NCBI GenBank assembly: GCA_020091685.1 | Contig: CM034603.1 | Span: 15,355,596-15,419,595 of the forward strand | Reading direction: 5' to 3' | Origin: Lutjanus erythropterus | Taxonomy: Eukaryota; Chordata; Actinopteri; Lutjaniformes; Lutjanidae | DNA: 64,000 nucleotides | Part shown: piece by piece, positions 50,701 to 59,772 of the stretch | How the letters are laid out: every line of letters begins with the position of its first letter | Position numbering within the stretch: position 1 is the first letter of the stretch | Position numbers and translations under genes: made by a program | Notes under the pieces: generated by a model | Databases searched by the model: none | The model's input: the letters and a program-made list of their open reading frames with translations, nothing else | What the model was told of the DNA's origin: nothing

Positions 50701-53624
50701 TGCAGCGTTAATCGTTCTCATGCTGTGGTGTTACAACTCTGTGAAAACATTCGCGTTGTGCACTACTGAGGGAAATCTACTGTCAATCAACCCAAAATCC
50801 TCTCCCACATGCGTTCCCAGAAACCACCACAGTAAAGAAGCAGCAGATCATCCCCATGCAGCTGGTACCTTCTCATTAGTATAGTCGCTGACATAGAGCG
50901 TGTGGCCATGCTCGTCCATCTCCTCCGACCAGCCACGTGGCGGCGAGCCGTACTGACTGTCTGACTGGCTAGAGTAGGTACTGAAGCAGGTGTCCTCCGA
51001 TGACAGAGGCTGCAGTCGACCAATGGAGAGCGAGAGGAAGGGAAGGAGAGACGGCGAGAGCGAGAGAGGAGTGGTCTATCATTAGTGCAAAGAGAGGAGA
51101 GGAGAAAAAAGAGGGGCATCTTTCACCATGGAGTTACAGGAGAAGAGAAGACAGTCATGCACCCAGAACCAGTAAATCATCAGAAACTATCCAACACCAC
51201 TTAAACACAGTAAAGAGACCAGAAGACCCACCAGAGAGCTAAAAATCACTCATGTTCAAGCCTGAATACAGACAGTGTAGCGTGAATTTGAAGGTGGCTG
51301 CTGCTGCAGTGTCACAGGGGATAAATGAAGTGACAGTGACTGTTTCTTGCCTGTAGGTGGCAGTGTGCTACAGCCATTTAATGAAACAGAGGCTGACTCA
51401 AAATCAGAGATGACTCCGTAATGAATCAGGCTAATCTGAGTGTCACAAAATGTGTGTGTTTGTGTGAGAATTGATCATAAAAAATGTGTAGTCATTCCCA
51501 GTTAATCACAGAAATCAATGCAATGCAAAAGGCTGCATGTGTTTTTTATTTGGTTTTTAAGAAGTCACTCTGCTGTGGCTGTATAATCAAGTTTCATGTC
51601 ACAAAGAAAAACAAAACTCATTTTCTCTAAGATGTTTCTGTCTGACAATTCCAATCTCTCCTAACAATCTGTCAGTGCCGACAGAACAATTTTGTTGTAT
51701 TTGTTATCTATTTAATATCTGTCTCTGACTCAGTATAAATTATCAAGTGTGTGTGAGTTCTTGTATTTCTGTGCTTGTGAGAACCAGTTTGAGTTCAGAG
51801 ACATTTTTGTAAAGTCATCCTTTTGGCTAAGCCTCACATGTCCACTGGTTTAGCTTATTTTCAGTTTATTTTGTTTAAGGACCTGTGTGTGGAATTTAGT
51901 GGCATTTATCTCATCTCACCCTCATATTCCATGTGTGTAGAAAACATACAGTGGTCATGAAACTCATTAAAAAGCAAAAGGCTATATCTAGAGCCACAGT
52001 TTAGTTTGTACATTCTGGGGCATTGTAGAAATATGGTGGTGCAACATGGTGAACTCTGTACATTTAAAAGAATCATTCCAAGGTAAGGAAAACACAATAA
52101 TTCATCTTCAGACAGGAGCGGAGATCCCTGTCAGTCAACTTAAACAGCAGTCCCGCTTGCCTTCTGCAGTGATTGACCATGTGTTTACAAATGTGTGACA
52201 AAAGATCAAGCGCTTCACAAACTCTTGTCTCCACATTTTTCAGATTCCTCCGCCCTTTACTATCAGTGTTCGCTGCGCTAGTGGCACTTGTGTTTGCAGT
52301 CATAATGAGAAGGTGTGCTTTTAGTGAAGCGACTTAGATGTGATTTAACAACTCTGTCCATAGGACTCTCCCTATAGTTCTAATTCGCCTTTTTAAAATC
52401 ACACTGGCTCAGCTGGTTGTCAACACACCTAAGACATGTGGCTACCTGTGTGTTACCTGTAAATACAATGTTTTTATTTCTATAACTTCCCTTTTTACCA
52501 GCAACCACCTGTACACCTGACACATCATTTGAATTTACTCTGAAGGACTGTATTCTCCTAAGGGCCCTCAGTTGTTTTGTTAGAATACAGTTAAACATAA
52601 ACTAAGCCTGTACCCAATGCTTCAAAACTTTATATGTTGACATAGTTTTCAAGTGGCAAAATTAACATTCGACTATTCTATTATCTCTCCCGCTAGCCGT
52701 CTCGGTGTCGCTCCTGCTGCCAGTGTTTTGTCGGTCGTCATCAAGCTGCTTCTTTCCCTGTCCCTGACAGAGACAGAGACAGCAGTTGCTTCTGCTGTTG
52801 TGCGAACTGGACACACTGCGCAGGCCTTGGAGTCTCTCAGACCAACACCTCTCCAACAGAGAGGGACGGCAACAGGCTGACAAAACAATGGAAGCATGAG
52901 CGACACCAAGGCGGGCAGTGGATTGGAGAGAAGGAAAAGGCACATGCTGCCTCTGCCTTCCGTTAGAAGACCCCCCGTCACAGCGAAGGTTCGAAAACAA
53001 ATAACTGCTGCTTAAGCTTTGAAGCTCGAAGACAGCTATTTGGGATAGTAAAAACCCCTTTTTTCAAGAGGAGATTCTGTTTTATTCATATTTTACTTGT
53101 TCTCACAGTATCACCACATTTGAATATTGTTCAATTTTGACTAATGAGAGGCTTGCTGAGAATCTAGGCAGCCAATCAACCTCTTGTTTTAATAAAGGAT
53201 CATTGTTTTTGGCACTGGCTTGACAACTAGCAATGGGTTCTTTTTATTTCAGGTCTGTGTGATCTAACATCGGAAGTTCTTCATAAAGATAGAAAAAAAA
53301 TTGGCAGTATGTATCCATGTGTGTTTGGTTGAATGCTCTGTACATGATCTCTACCTCAGAGCTCTCTCCTGCACTGTGGCTCTCTCCTCTGGAGCTCCCG
53401 ATGCTGGTGTCCCTGGCACGGGGCGGCTTCCAGGTCCTCTCCTGGGTGGAGCGGTTGAAGTAGAAGTGCCTGCCGTTCTGGTCCCTGTAGGTCTCCCAGT
53501 CGCCGAGGACGTGCAGAGGGGAGCCAGAGGGGTAAGGGGGCAGGTTGGTCTGAGTGATCTTCAGTTCCTGGAGGTTGGTGTAGACTGGTGACTCAGAGCG
53601 GCCGTGGCCGGATGAAGACACCGT
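38557..53624 (-). CDS. arhgap12: Rho GTPase-activating protein 12 (arhgap12), 3' sixteen coding exons, 5' part off the window
   Basis: Multi-domain RhoGAP that speeds GTP hydrolysis on Rho-family GTPases (Rac1 is the best known target of the mammalian protein) at cell junctions and synapses. The sixteen exons join in frame (1857 nt) to 618 residues plus TAG. Fragment positions: first WW about 40-72 (WETYRDQNGRHFYFN, then ERTWKPP), tandem WW region about 115-165, PH domain about 233-347, RhoGAP about 422-618 with arginine finger R463 in GLYRVSGN. The end VYQNQIVELILLEYENIFGR closely resembles vertebrate ARHGAP12. The block SPVYTNLQELKI and the hinge TRRPTLQAVRDKGYIKDQVFG also fit ARHGAP12 better than ARHGAP27, ARHGAP15 or ARHGAP9. 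Human ARHGAP12 is about 846 residues, so roughly 225 N-terminal residues including the SH3 domain lie past 64,000. Teleosts often keep a and b copies, and I cannot say which this is. All introns read as GT-AG, with one ambiguous donor. Family assignment comes from memory of the human protein, not from a search. Confidence 0.92.
38944..39010. repeat. hAT-like terminus fragment in the last arhgap12 intron
   Basis: CCAGGGCTTCCCAAAGTGGG then GGGTGCACCAGCTGCC resembles the terminus of a common fish hAT-derived repeat (CAGGGGTTCCCAAAGTG). No matching opposite terminus found. Confidence 0.35.
39781..39886 (-). CDS. arhgap12: arhgap12 exon O: RhoGAP helices
   Basis: Fragment residues 526-560 plus two bases: KIPDYKHRVQSIKDLVRQLP then KPNHDTMQALFKHLR. 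It matches human RVAAVKDLIRQLPKPNQDTMQILFRHLR. Acceptor TTCTGCAG, strong donor AA|GTAAGT. Confidence 0.94.
40446..40580 (-). CDS. arhgap12: arhgap12 exon N: RhoGAP core
   Basis: Fragment residues 481-525: DEKVNLADGKWEDIHVTTGA then LKMYFRELPEPLFTYALFHD and FVSAI. It carries the conserved KxxxRELPEPL motif that packs against the GTPase. Acceptor GTGTCCAG, donor ATCA|GTACGT. Confidence 0.95.
40905..41410 (+). repeat. LINE-derived remnant with 3' tail in an arhgap12 intron
   Basis: The plus frame near 40,935-40,995 reads ...KCAGILLVYKALLGKLPFYL, like the reverse transcriptase end of fish LINEs (family word YKAL.G..P.YL). A T-rich stretch follows, then TGTAAAAGAGCTTAGTGCTC and a GATAAATA end. It is short and diverged; the clade is not assigned. 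Confidence 0.45.
41641..41718 (-). CDS. arhgap12: arhgap12 exon M: RhoGAP catalytic arginine-finger exon
   Basis: Fragment residues 455-480: GLCIDGLYRVSGNLAVIQKL then RFAVNH. The arginine finger is R463, codon AGA at 41,693-41,695 on the minus strand, inside the invariant GxYRxSG motif, so the domain is expected to be catalytically active. Acceptor CCCTGCAG, strong donor G|GTAAGT. Confidence 0.95.
41969..42067 (-). CDS. arhgap12: arhgap12 exon L: RhoGAP domain start
   Basis: Fragment residues 422-454: DQVFGCSLSSLCHRENSTVP then SFVKMCIDHVENS, with the next Gly codon split. It matches the opening RhoGAP helices (FG..L..LC.RE...VP.FV..CI.HVE). Acceptor TCTTCAG, donor G|GTGGGT. Confidence 0.93.
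42361..42480 (-). CDS. arhgap12: arhgap12 exon K: hinge into RhoGAP domain
   Basis: Fragment residues 382-421 plus one base: MKTSASMDGSDNKKTRHKLK then KFLTRRPTLQAVRDKGYIK. The basic stretch KKTRHKLKKFLTRRP is highly conserved in ARHGAP12. Acceptor CTCTGCAG, donor AAAG|GTACCA. Confidence 0.92.
42834..42936 (-). CDS. arhgap12: arhgap12 exon J: acidic then basic hinge
   Basis: Fragment residues 348-381 plus one base: AWESDEAIEEDMPESPGAEK then HDKEKEHRDSKKGR. The human hinge has the same acidic-to-basic layout with SPG(I)EKHDKEKE. The donor is taken as GG|GTCTGT at 42,833, giving ...KKGR-A-MKTS, which lines up with human KKLR-S-. A GC-type donor six bases upstream is also in frame and would drop two residues. 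Confidence 0.82.
43245..43400. repeat. AT-rich local repeat in an arhgap12 intron
   Basis: Repeated words ATTCTCAAAATTCTGACCTT, TTATTCTCAAAATATAAAAT and CAAAATCTTGAGAATAAAC form a degenerate short tandem of the TTTATTCTCAAAAT type seen in fish. Confidence 0.45.
43861..43959 (-). CDS. arhgap12: arhgap12 exon I: PH domain C-terminal helix
   Basis: Fragment residues 315-347, phase 0: LKTRQGTELLIQSENDAVVN then EWYRALQDTISTH. It contains the conserved PH helix tryptophan (NEWYRAL). Acceptor GGTTGCAG, donor CAT|GTAAGG. Confidence 0.94.
44285..44386 (-). CDS. arhgap12: arhgap12 exon H: PH domain middle
   Basis: Fragment residues 281-314, phase 0: FGGGQSKPEFTVDLRGGSVE then WASKDKSSKKHVIEV-type sequence ending IE at the donor GAG|GTGAGA. 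It matches the human SKPEFTVDLKGA...ASKDKSSKKNVFE stretch. Acceptor CCATCCAG. Confidence 0.93.
45548..45563. repeat. C16 homopolymer (G16 on the arhgap12 transcript)
   Basis: Sixteen consecutive C on the plus strand, 24 nt downstream of the exon G donor in transcript direction. Confidence 0.9.
45587..45668 (-). CDS. arhgap12: arhgap12 exon G: PH domain strands 2-3
   Basis: Completes the split Arg codon, then residues 254-280: KNWTSSWTVLQGSTLLFAKG then QGGGTSW. Acceptor CTGTTGCAG, donor TGG|GTGAGT. A 16-base G run begins 24 nt into the following intron on the transcribed strand. Confidence 0.93.
46795..46885 (-). repeat. SINE 3' end fragment, minus strand, in an arhgap12 intron
   Basis: TTTTTGGGGGCTTATTTGCC then TTTATTGCGCAGAGATAG reads in reverse as the AATAAAGGC-A-tail end of the same SINE family. 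Only the 3' part is recognisable. Confidence 0.45.
47070..47131 (-). CDS. arhgap12: arhgap12 exon F: start of PH domain
   Basis: Fragment residues 233-253 (last codon split CG|G): PSEKCGVLNVTKITEHGKKV R. This is the first PH strand, matching the human GLLNVTKIAENGKKVR region. Acceptor CTCTTCAG, strong donor CG|GTGAGT. Confidence 0.92.
47885..47959 (-). CDS. arhgap12: arhgap12 exon E: short Pro/Ser-rich linker
   Basis: Fragment residues 208-232, 25 codons, phase 0 at both ends: DAPLGPKPPSPDSDSC then PSSPKPPTS. It is low-complexity and a candidate cassette exon, since skipping keeps the frame. Donor TCT|GTTAGT was chosen because the downstream GTAC at 47,880 would break the frame with the next exon. 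Confidence 0.82.
48811..48939 (-). CDS. arhgap12: arhgap12 exon D: linker between WW and PH
   Basis: Fragment residues 165-207, 43 codons, phase 0 at both ends. It contains KSRSLDRKQ and EPIVLTKWRHSAYVQDPNDK, very like the human ARHGAP12 linker. KSRSLD resembles a basophilic kinase or 14-3-3 type site (inference). Acceptor CCCTCCAG; the donor AAG|GTCTGA is weak at +3 to +6, so usage may be regulated. Confidence 0.88.
49500..49868 (+). repeat. Non-LTR retrotransposon-like 3' tail in an arhgap12 intron
   Basis: The end GATGAAAATTAGCCACTTGG, TGTGCTGTCCTTATAAATAA then ATAAATGAAA-like tail resembles a frequent fish LINE terminus. It is antisense to arhgap12. Only the tail is recognisable. Confidence 0.55.
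50284..50364 (-). CDS. arhgap12: arhgap12 exon C: second WW domain core
   Basis: Fragment residues 138-164, 27 codons, phase 0 at both ends. It encodes WLKHVDEQGRQYYYSADG then SRSEWELPK, with both WW tryptophans, a YYY aromatic core and the closing proline. Acceptor CCACCAG, donor AAG|GTAAAA. Confidence 0.93.
50869..51009 (-). CDS. arhgap12: arhgap12 exon B: WW-like segment
   Basis: Fragment residues 91-137, 47 codons, phase 0 at both ends. It encodes PLSSEDTCFSTYSSQSDSQ then GSPPRGWSEEMDEHGHTLY and VSDYTNEK. Acceptor GACTGCAG, donor AAG|GTACCA. The second half looks like a degenerate WW domain whose second Trp is supplied by the first codon of the next exon. Confidence 0.92.
51010..53354 (-). 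other. arhgap12 intron between exons A and B
   Basis: No additional in-frame exon with good splice sites was found. The 102- and 112-codon minus frames at 52,662-53,000 overlap each other and do not match the RhoGAP family. Confidence 0.6.
53355..53624 (-). CDS. arhgap12: arhgap12 exon A: first WW domain
   Basis: Fragment residues 1-90, phase 0 at both ends. The acceptor is a pyrimidine tract followed by CATCAG, and the donor is GAG|GTAGAG. It encodes the Ser-rich lead-in, SPVYTNLQELKI, and a classic WW domain with both tryptophans (WETYRDQ and TWKPP) and the aromatic pair FYF. WW domains bind proline-rich or PPxY ligands. A Ser/Glu-rich tail (SIGSSRGESHSAGESSE) ends the exon. Confidence 0.93.
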
Positions 53625-54394
53625 CTGATGAGGAAAAAGAAAGAAAGAAATATGGAACTGTGAGTCATGTGTGAGAGGATTTAAGTCTGTTATATAATCT
53701 GGGAAAAGGTCCTGTACAGCCAGTGATGAAGCCATGATGTAAGAAAATCACAGCTTTCCCAGAGTGTAAATCAACAGCTGCACCTGTAAACTGACGGACA
53801 CTTAAAACACCCTCTGTCACACCTCACCCCCACACGGTTAATATCATGTTCCCACTGAGCTCCACGTGGAGTCAATCACTTAATCTGTGCAGTGTTTGTG
53901 CTGCACATTGAATGACATTTGAGCATAAAGGAAATGGCTGAAATGTCAAATAGCTGTAGCTCAAGCTGACATAGGCCATTGTTGGCAATAAAGGAGCAGA
54001 GAAATTGAATGAAGTCGGAGGAGGAGGAGGAGGACAGGGGAAGGAAGTGCTGTGGTTATATAACTGAGAGTGGCAGCGACCCATGTCAGGTAGAAATTAG
54101 GAAGTAAAACTGACCATCAACACGCATTCTGAGCACTAGGAGGACAGTTTGTCCACACTCATCCTCACAGCTGTGAACACACAGAACTATGGCAACTGGC
54201 AATATGACAATTCTTATATAGCCTGACTATACTGTCAGAATTTTGTGGTACTGAAATGGTAGCAATGTAAAGGCCTTTTAGTTATCACAAACATTATATT
54301 TGCAAAAAAGACCCACCCTAAAACTTAATCTGGAAAGACAGCTCTTATACAAAATAAGAAAAAAAACCTTCAGTTCTCTAGTAGCGATAGGTAG

Positions 54395-54460
54395 GTCTGC
54401 AAGTAATTAGATGATTAATCATTTAGTCTAAAAAAAATAACAATAAAATAATTGTTGAAT
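54395..54460. repeat. Terminal fragment of the MITE family
   Basis: GGTCTGCAAGTAATTAGATG followed by ATTAATCATTTAGTC is a decayed left terminus only. Confidence 0.4.
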
Positions 54461-56225
54461 TTGTTCAATCATGCTTTTATTTATTGCACCAAATTATAGC
54501 GAGTTGTATCATTAAGAATATCGGAAAGTATCGAATCAATGCGCACTGTTGGTATCGATATGATATTGACAAGTGCACAAAAAAGTTCCTGTATCCAGTT
54601 TAACTACAACAGTTCCACAGCTGCAGTAAAGCCAGCATGGTGCCTCTAATGACAGAGCATCATTCTTCAAAAGCCCTGACGCGCGACTGATCCAGTCAAT
54701 GGGCTGCTGCTTGTCATGATTATTTCATGCTGGCATTACAAAGAAGCTGGCTGGCTGCAGAGCGACAGGGCAGAGAGAGTCATAAATAATGCCAGCGCCC
54801 CAAGGCCTCCTAACACTGGCTCTGTGATGTTTTTATTGCGCGGGGATCAATAGGGATGAAATATGCAGGAACCGAGCAAACAGCTGGAGGTACACGCGAG
54901 AATCCGATAATCAGTGGACTAGAGGAAGCCTGGACACTGTGCCGTTCAATACAGTATCACAGCATGGCAATTCAAAGGTGTGGAGTGCATACATTATACA
55001 TAATATATTACATAATTTAAAGTAGTTTCCTCTACCTGTTTTTGGTCATTGGTCAGAGAGCTCAGAAAAAACAGGGAAACTCACTTTGCAAGTTCGACCA
55101 TCAAGTCATTACAAAAAGCACTAAACTTCCGAAGTAAAAGGCTGCTGCAGACACTCACTGCAAAAGACATTTTTTGCACATTCTTAGGTCATGGCTGGCT
55201 ACTTTTAAAGTTAAAAGAAAAAATAAATATGTACATGTTATATGGAGAGGAGTGGTAATTATCACAATTATTACACACTGTGGACTTTTTATCATGGTAT
55301 ACCTAATGCGTTTTCCCTTGAAGAGGGAAAAACCATCAGGGAGAGCTACAGAGGAGGGATCCCCTCACAGGATGGACATAAATGCAACAGATGTTGCATG
55401 TACAGAACAGAACTACACTGCGAAGCAAGCTGCAGCTTAGACGGCAAGTTATACCTAGGATTTGAAAATGCATAAAATATTACCTCTGGTGGTGAGCAGC
55501 TAAACACATCGTCCTCTTCATGCATTGAGATTGCTCTAAAAAAACTTCTCCTCAAACGGGTCATTGCCATCGTCCCTGCTTAATGTTTTTGGAGTTTGAA
55601 TTACTGCGTGCAGTGAACGGTGGTGACACCGTTCTGTGGTCTTCCTGTATAATGCTGAGTGAACATGTGATTTAGAGCATGGATCTGTCAAAGGGGAAGT
55701 CCTGGTAGTCAATCGACCGTTAAAAAAGCCAGTGAGTTAGTATCCCCCCCTTCAGCCACAAAACCATATTTTCCTCTCAAGGCTGTTAATCTTCACTTAA
55801 GTGATGGGAGGGTCCACAAACTTTCCACAAAAATACTGAAGAGGTGGGTTTTCACAGCAGTGTACATTAGTGCAACAGGGAATCATTTTACCTGATGGCA
55901 TATGTCCCAAATAAACCTGTGCAAACACTCACATTATTAGTATCTACTCTTGGCTTCTCATGTAAAATAAGGCTGTCTGCTCCCTTTCACCTGAAAAACC
56001 TATTTTATTCAAGGGAGAATTTGAAGACAACACAGAAAGAAGATTTAAGATGGATCTGAAGTATAGACTTATCTGGGCAGTCTTGATTTATGTTTTTTGC
56101 AAATGTCTTATATCCTCAAATTAAGCATTTTTTTTCAAATATAGCAGCACTTTCAAGAAGTAGTCTTACTGTCAGACTGGGTTTATAAGCCACAAAGCAG
56201 TGAAACCCTAAAGCTAAAGCCGGAG

Positions 56226-56516
56226 CTAGACCTGCAACGATTTGTTGATTGCTTGATTTGTTGATGGAAAGAAAATTAGTTGTGAACTATTTTGATAAAC
56301 AATTAATTGTAATTTTTCAAGGTCCCAGCTTCTTAAATATAAGGATTTGCTGTTTTTTTTTTAGGTCATTCATGGGAGTAAATGAAGAATGTTTTGGGGT
56401 TTTGGATTGCTGGTTGGATAAAATAAGCACTCTGAAGGCATGTACTTTACACATTTTGTATGAAAATGATTGACAGGTTATTTGACAATAAAAAATAATA
56501 ATTTGTTGCAGCCCTA
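56226..56516. mobile_element. MITE of the GCTGCAAC family in the arhgap12 5' intron
   Basis: Starts AGACCTGCAACGATTTGTTG and ends AATTTGTTGCAGCCCTAG, with GGGGTTTTGGATTGCTGGTT inside. The termini are inverted repeats. Confidence 0.7.
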
Positions 56517-57694
56517 GCCTGAGCATAAGAACCCAATGAAACTGCAGTTTGGTCTTCCAGTGACAGTAGCAATACAGGCTATGTCACATAACAGAACTCA
56601 TTATGTAACTAAAGGCTGCACCGCCAGGTTGGCTCGTTAAAAATGCAGGGGGTGTCTCTTCACTGCATTATAGCGGCGGTATATTTCTGAGCAGCTGGTG
56701 CTGGACATCTGGTGTGAACAGACTGACCACCTAATCAATACTGAGCTCTAGAACCACTGAACCACAGGGGGACATTAAGAGGTTGACCTCTTACATGGAG
56801 GGAGCTGCTCTCTTTGAAAGTGCACCGTGCTTTAGTGGAGGTTGTCAGGTGTACAAGTGTTATCATGTACTAAAGAGTTGTGAAGTGGCAGGAGGGCTTT
56901 GGGCGTTCAAGGTTTAGAAAGTAAAAGTCTTGCTTTTCTGTATATGTTAGGTGGTGGGCAGTTGGATGGCCATGAAACTCTCCTGACTGAAAAATCATTT
57001 TCAAAGATGAGCAACTGAATTTAAAAGAAAATAAAGAGTACTTTGATAAAATGTCAAAAGTACAAATCTGTGTATAAGAAAGAGCAATCCAGTCATCTTC
57101 TGATGGCAGGTTTGCTGCAGACATGTTTCTTGCGATCAACCGAAAGACATTTATAAATATTTATTTTATGTTGTGAATTCTTCATGTTCACACATTTTTG
57201 TTTAGAGACACTTTGTTGTGTTGTCATGCTTCTGCCTTTGTCACAGACGATGTGATGTGACAGTGTGATGTAGCACAATAACTCGACTCTCTCTGTTATT
57301 CGTGATGCAGCTCTGTCTTGTTGATGTTAAGTGTATTTATTGTACCACTGTAATAGCAGTAAAGATTGGTTTCAGCAATTAGCCTCTTTAGAAATTAGCC
57401 TTGCCAAGTGATAAGCTAACCAGCTAGCTTGCACTGCTGTGTAAACCGTGAACACACAGCTAACGTGGTTCCTGCAACAGTTGTTTTGTATTTATACAGT
57501 CACACAGAGAGCATGCTGGTCTCATTTTATGGTCCTTAAACGCTTTAGTTAATGCTTAAGTCACAGACATTCAGTAAAGACTACAACCATGTTACAAGGT
57601 ACTTGTTAACTTTAGTCTTATATGCTGCAAATATGTTGATCAAGTTATGTTTGTGTATGTTAGGGTCATTTATCAAGAAAGGAGATTAAACATT

Positions 57695-57880
57695 CTTTGG
57701 TTCCAGGTTCTCAAACGTGAGGATCTGCTGTTTTTCTCTTTTCTCATTTTTGGGATTGTTGGTTGAACAAGTCTAGCACTTTAAAGACTCTCCACTTTCG
57801 GCTCTGGGAAACTTTGAGAGGAATTTCTCGCTATTTTCTGGCATTTAAAGTAGACATTTCGATTAAAGGTGCAGTAAGAG
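57695..57880. repeat. Interior fragment of the same MITE family
   Basis: TTGGTTCCAGGTTCTCAAAC, GAGGATCTGCTGTTTTTC and TTTCGGCTCTGGGAAACTTT are internal words of the family. Neither terminus is present. Confidence 0.5.
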
Positions 57881-59104
57881 ATTCTAGAGAAACATGGCTG
57901 ATTGTTGAGTCTCATTCACAGATCATCACATTCCAATGCTTTGTTTTCAGAGCCACCAATGCAAAGCATTGGTACTTGACGACCCAGGAATGAGACTGAA
58001 AATTCAAATATTTTTCTCCAAAACTGTTTAATGTGAATGGCCAGAGTTTTGGGACAGATTATCTATAACCTGAAAACAGAACCAAGAGGAGGTGCTAAAG
58101 TCAAGTTTTCTCTCAGACCTCTTAAATTAAATATACTGAAAGGTTATTGTGGATTTTCTGCCCAGTGACACCAAAGATAAACTGCCCATCACAGCTTTAA
58201 TCATACAAATGATCACAACACCTGTTTGTTGGGATAAAGGCGCTCATGAATTGATCAGATTGATTAAAATACTCAGCATTAAGCCTCTATCACAGCAGAA
58301 TCAACTGCAGCTACACAACACTGACAGTACAGTCTGCAGTAAGAAGCACTGAGCCAGAGGGCACATACACTGCAGCAGCCAATCAGCAGTTCTGATTGCA
58401 GCTCAGCATACTCCTAATTTCCTATTTGAGGCCAGAGCAGAAGTTAATGGGTAGAGAATAGGAAGGGATGGAGAGTGACGCTGCCAGTTCCAGATAGGAG
58501 ACCTGCAGAGTCTTATCTGTACCGCCTGCAGCTCTGCAGTGGAATAACAATCAACTGGTCCAGTGTTCTTCAGCCGCTGATAAACCACATCAGAGCCAGA
58601 GAGAAAAAGAGATAGAGAGAAATGAGAGAAGACCGAGGACTCTGCTTCAGGCTTTGAATGCATCAGAGCTAATATTAGACGGATATGGCTGCAGATGCTT
58701 TGGCAACACATTGCTTTATATTTAGACTAGTCTGGTGTGAGATTCAGAACACACTGTTCATTTTATTCTAAGTTGCTGTCCTGATTCGCAGAAAGTTGGG
58801 GGGTCACTCTAAAACTGCTGGGTTCCTTTATAAAAGCAGGTGAAGCCTGTTGGGTGCTTTCAGTGTTTGTTTTCAGTCATGGTTTCAGTGCTTCTTTCGG
58901 AGCCTTTGGATCATTTGGCTCAACCTCTTGTCTGCAGGTTGCTTAGTTTGTCTGATCAGTGGTTAACATACAAAAAGATCAAATTACAGAGAGAAATCCT
59001 TTCTCCTGGATGCACATTCTTAACATATGTTTAAGAATTTTACATATTAGAAATTTTGTCAGCAAATTCTGTATTTCATGTGATTTTACAGTTCCATTCC
59101 AGAC

Positions 59105-59340
59105 ATGTGATACCTATTGCACATCTGTCAATCCTTAGACCGGGGGTCTGTCCTCTGTGGCTCTCCCTGGGGTTTCTTCCATTTTTCCCTTTAAAAGGAT
59201 TTTTGAGAGGAGTTTTTCCAAACATAATCAAGGGTCTACAGCACAGGGGGTGTCCCACACAATACAGATGGTAAAGCCCCATAAGGCAAATTGAGATTTG
59301 TGATATTAGGCTATGTAAATAAAACTGGACGCGAGGGAAG
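59105..59340 (+). repeat. Non-LTR retrotransposon-like 3' tail
   Basis: CTGGGGTTTCTTCCATTTTT, TTGAGAGGAGTTTTTCC, GTAAAGCCCCATAAGGCAAA and GATATTAGGCTATGTAAATA are the ordered words of a very common fish retroposon 3' end. It is opposite in orientation to arhgap12. No reverse transcriptase frame. Confidence 0.6.
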
Positions 59341-59733
59341 GCATTAAGAATAACTAAAGAGAAATAACCAATATTTTTGCTGTCTTGTTTGCTTATGTAG
59401 GTCTTATAGAGGCATTGGTATTAAATTGAGCAGTTCAAAACTCATTGTAGTATGTTTAAGTACAGCATTTAAGTAAATGTATTTGAATGTACTTAAACAC
59501 ACAATGGGAAACATTAAACTAAAGTTGCGTATTTATTCCACAGCCAACATGTTTAAGCTGCCTGTTCTTCAGCTGATACCAAACTAATGAAATCAGTCCA
59601 AATCCAAACTGACTGAAAGCGGACTGCCGCTTAAAAAATCTTTCTCTGTTTTCTAGGAACCAGAAACATCAGATATGTCACAAATAGACCAGAGGTGGAG
59701 ACATCAGCATCCTTTAGGTGGCAGCATGACACC

Positions 59734-59772
59734 AGCCCCACCTCCTCCTCTGCTTGAGGAGGAGGTGGGGCT
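59734..59772. repeat. Perfect 17-bp GC-rich hairpin with 5-nt loop
   Basis: AGCCCCACCTCCTCCTC at 59,734-59,750, loop TGCTT, then GAGGAGGAGGTGGGGCT at 59,756-59,772, an exact reverse complement. It lies in the intron upstream of the first WW exon of arhgap12. Confidence 0.95.

Noticed and set aside
52662-53000. Possible extra arhgap12 exon between A and B
   Set aside because: The translated sequence has no similarity to the family, and the A-B junction already matches the human order.
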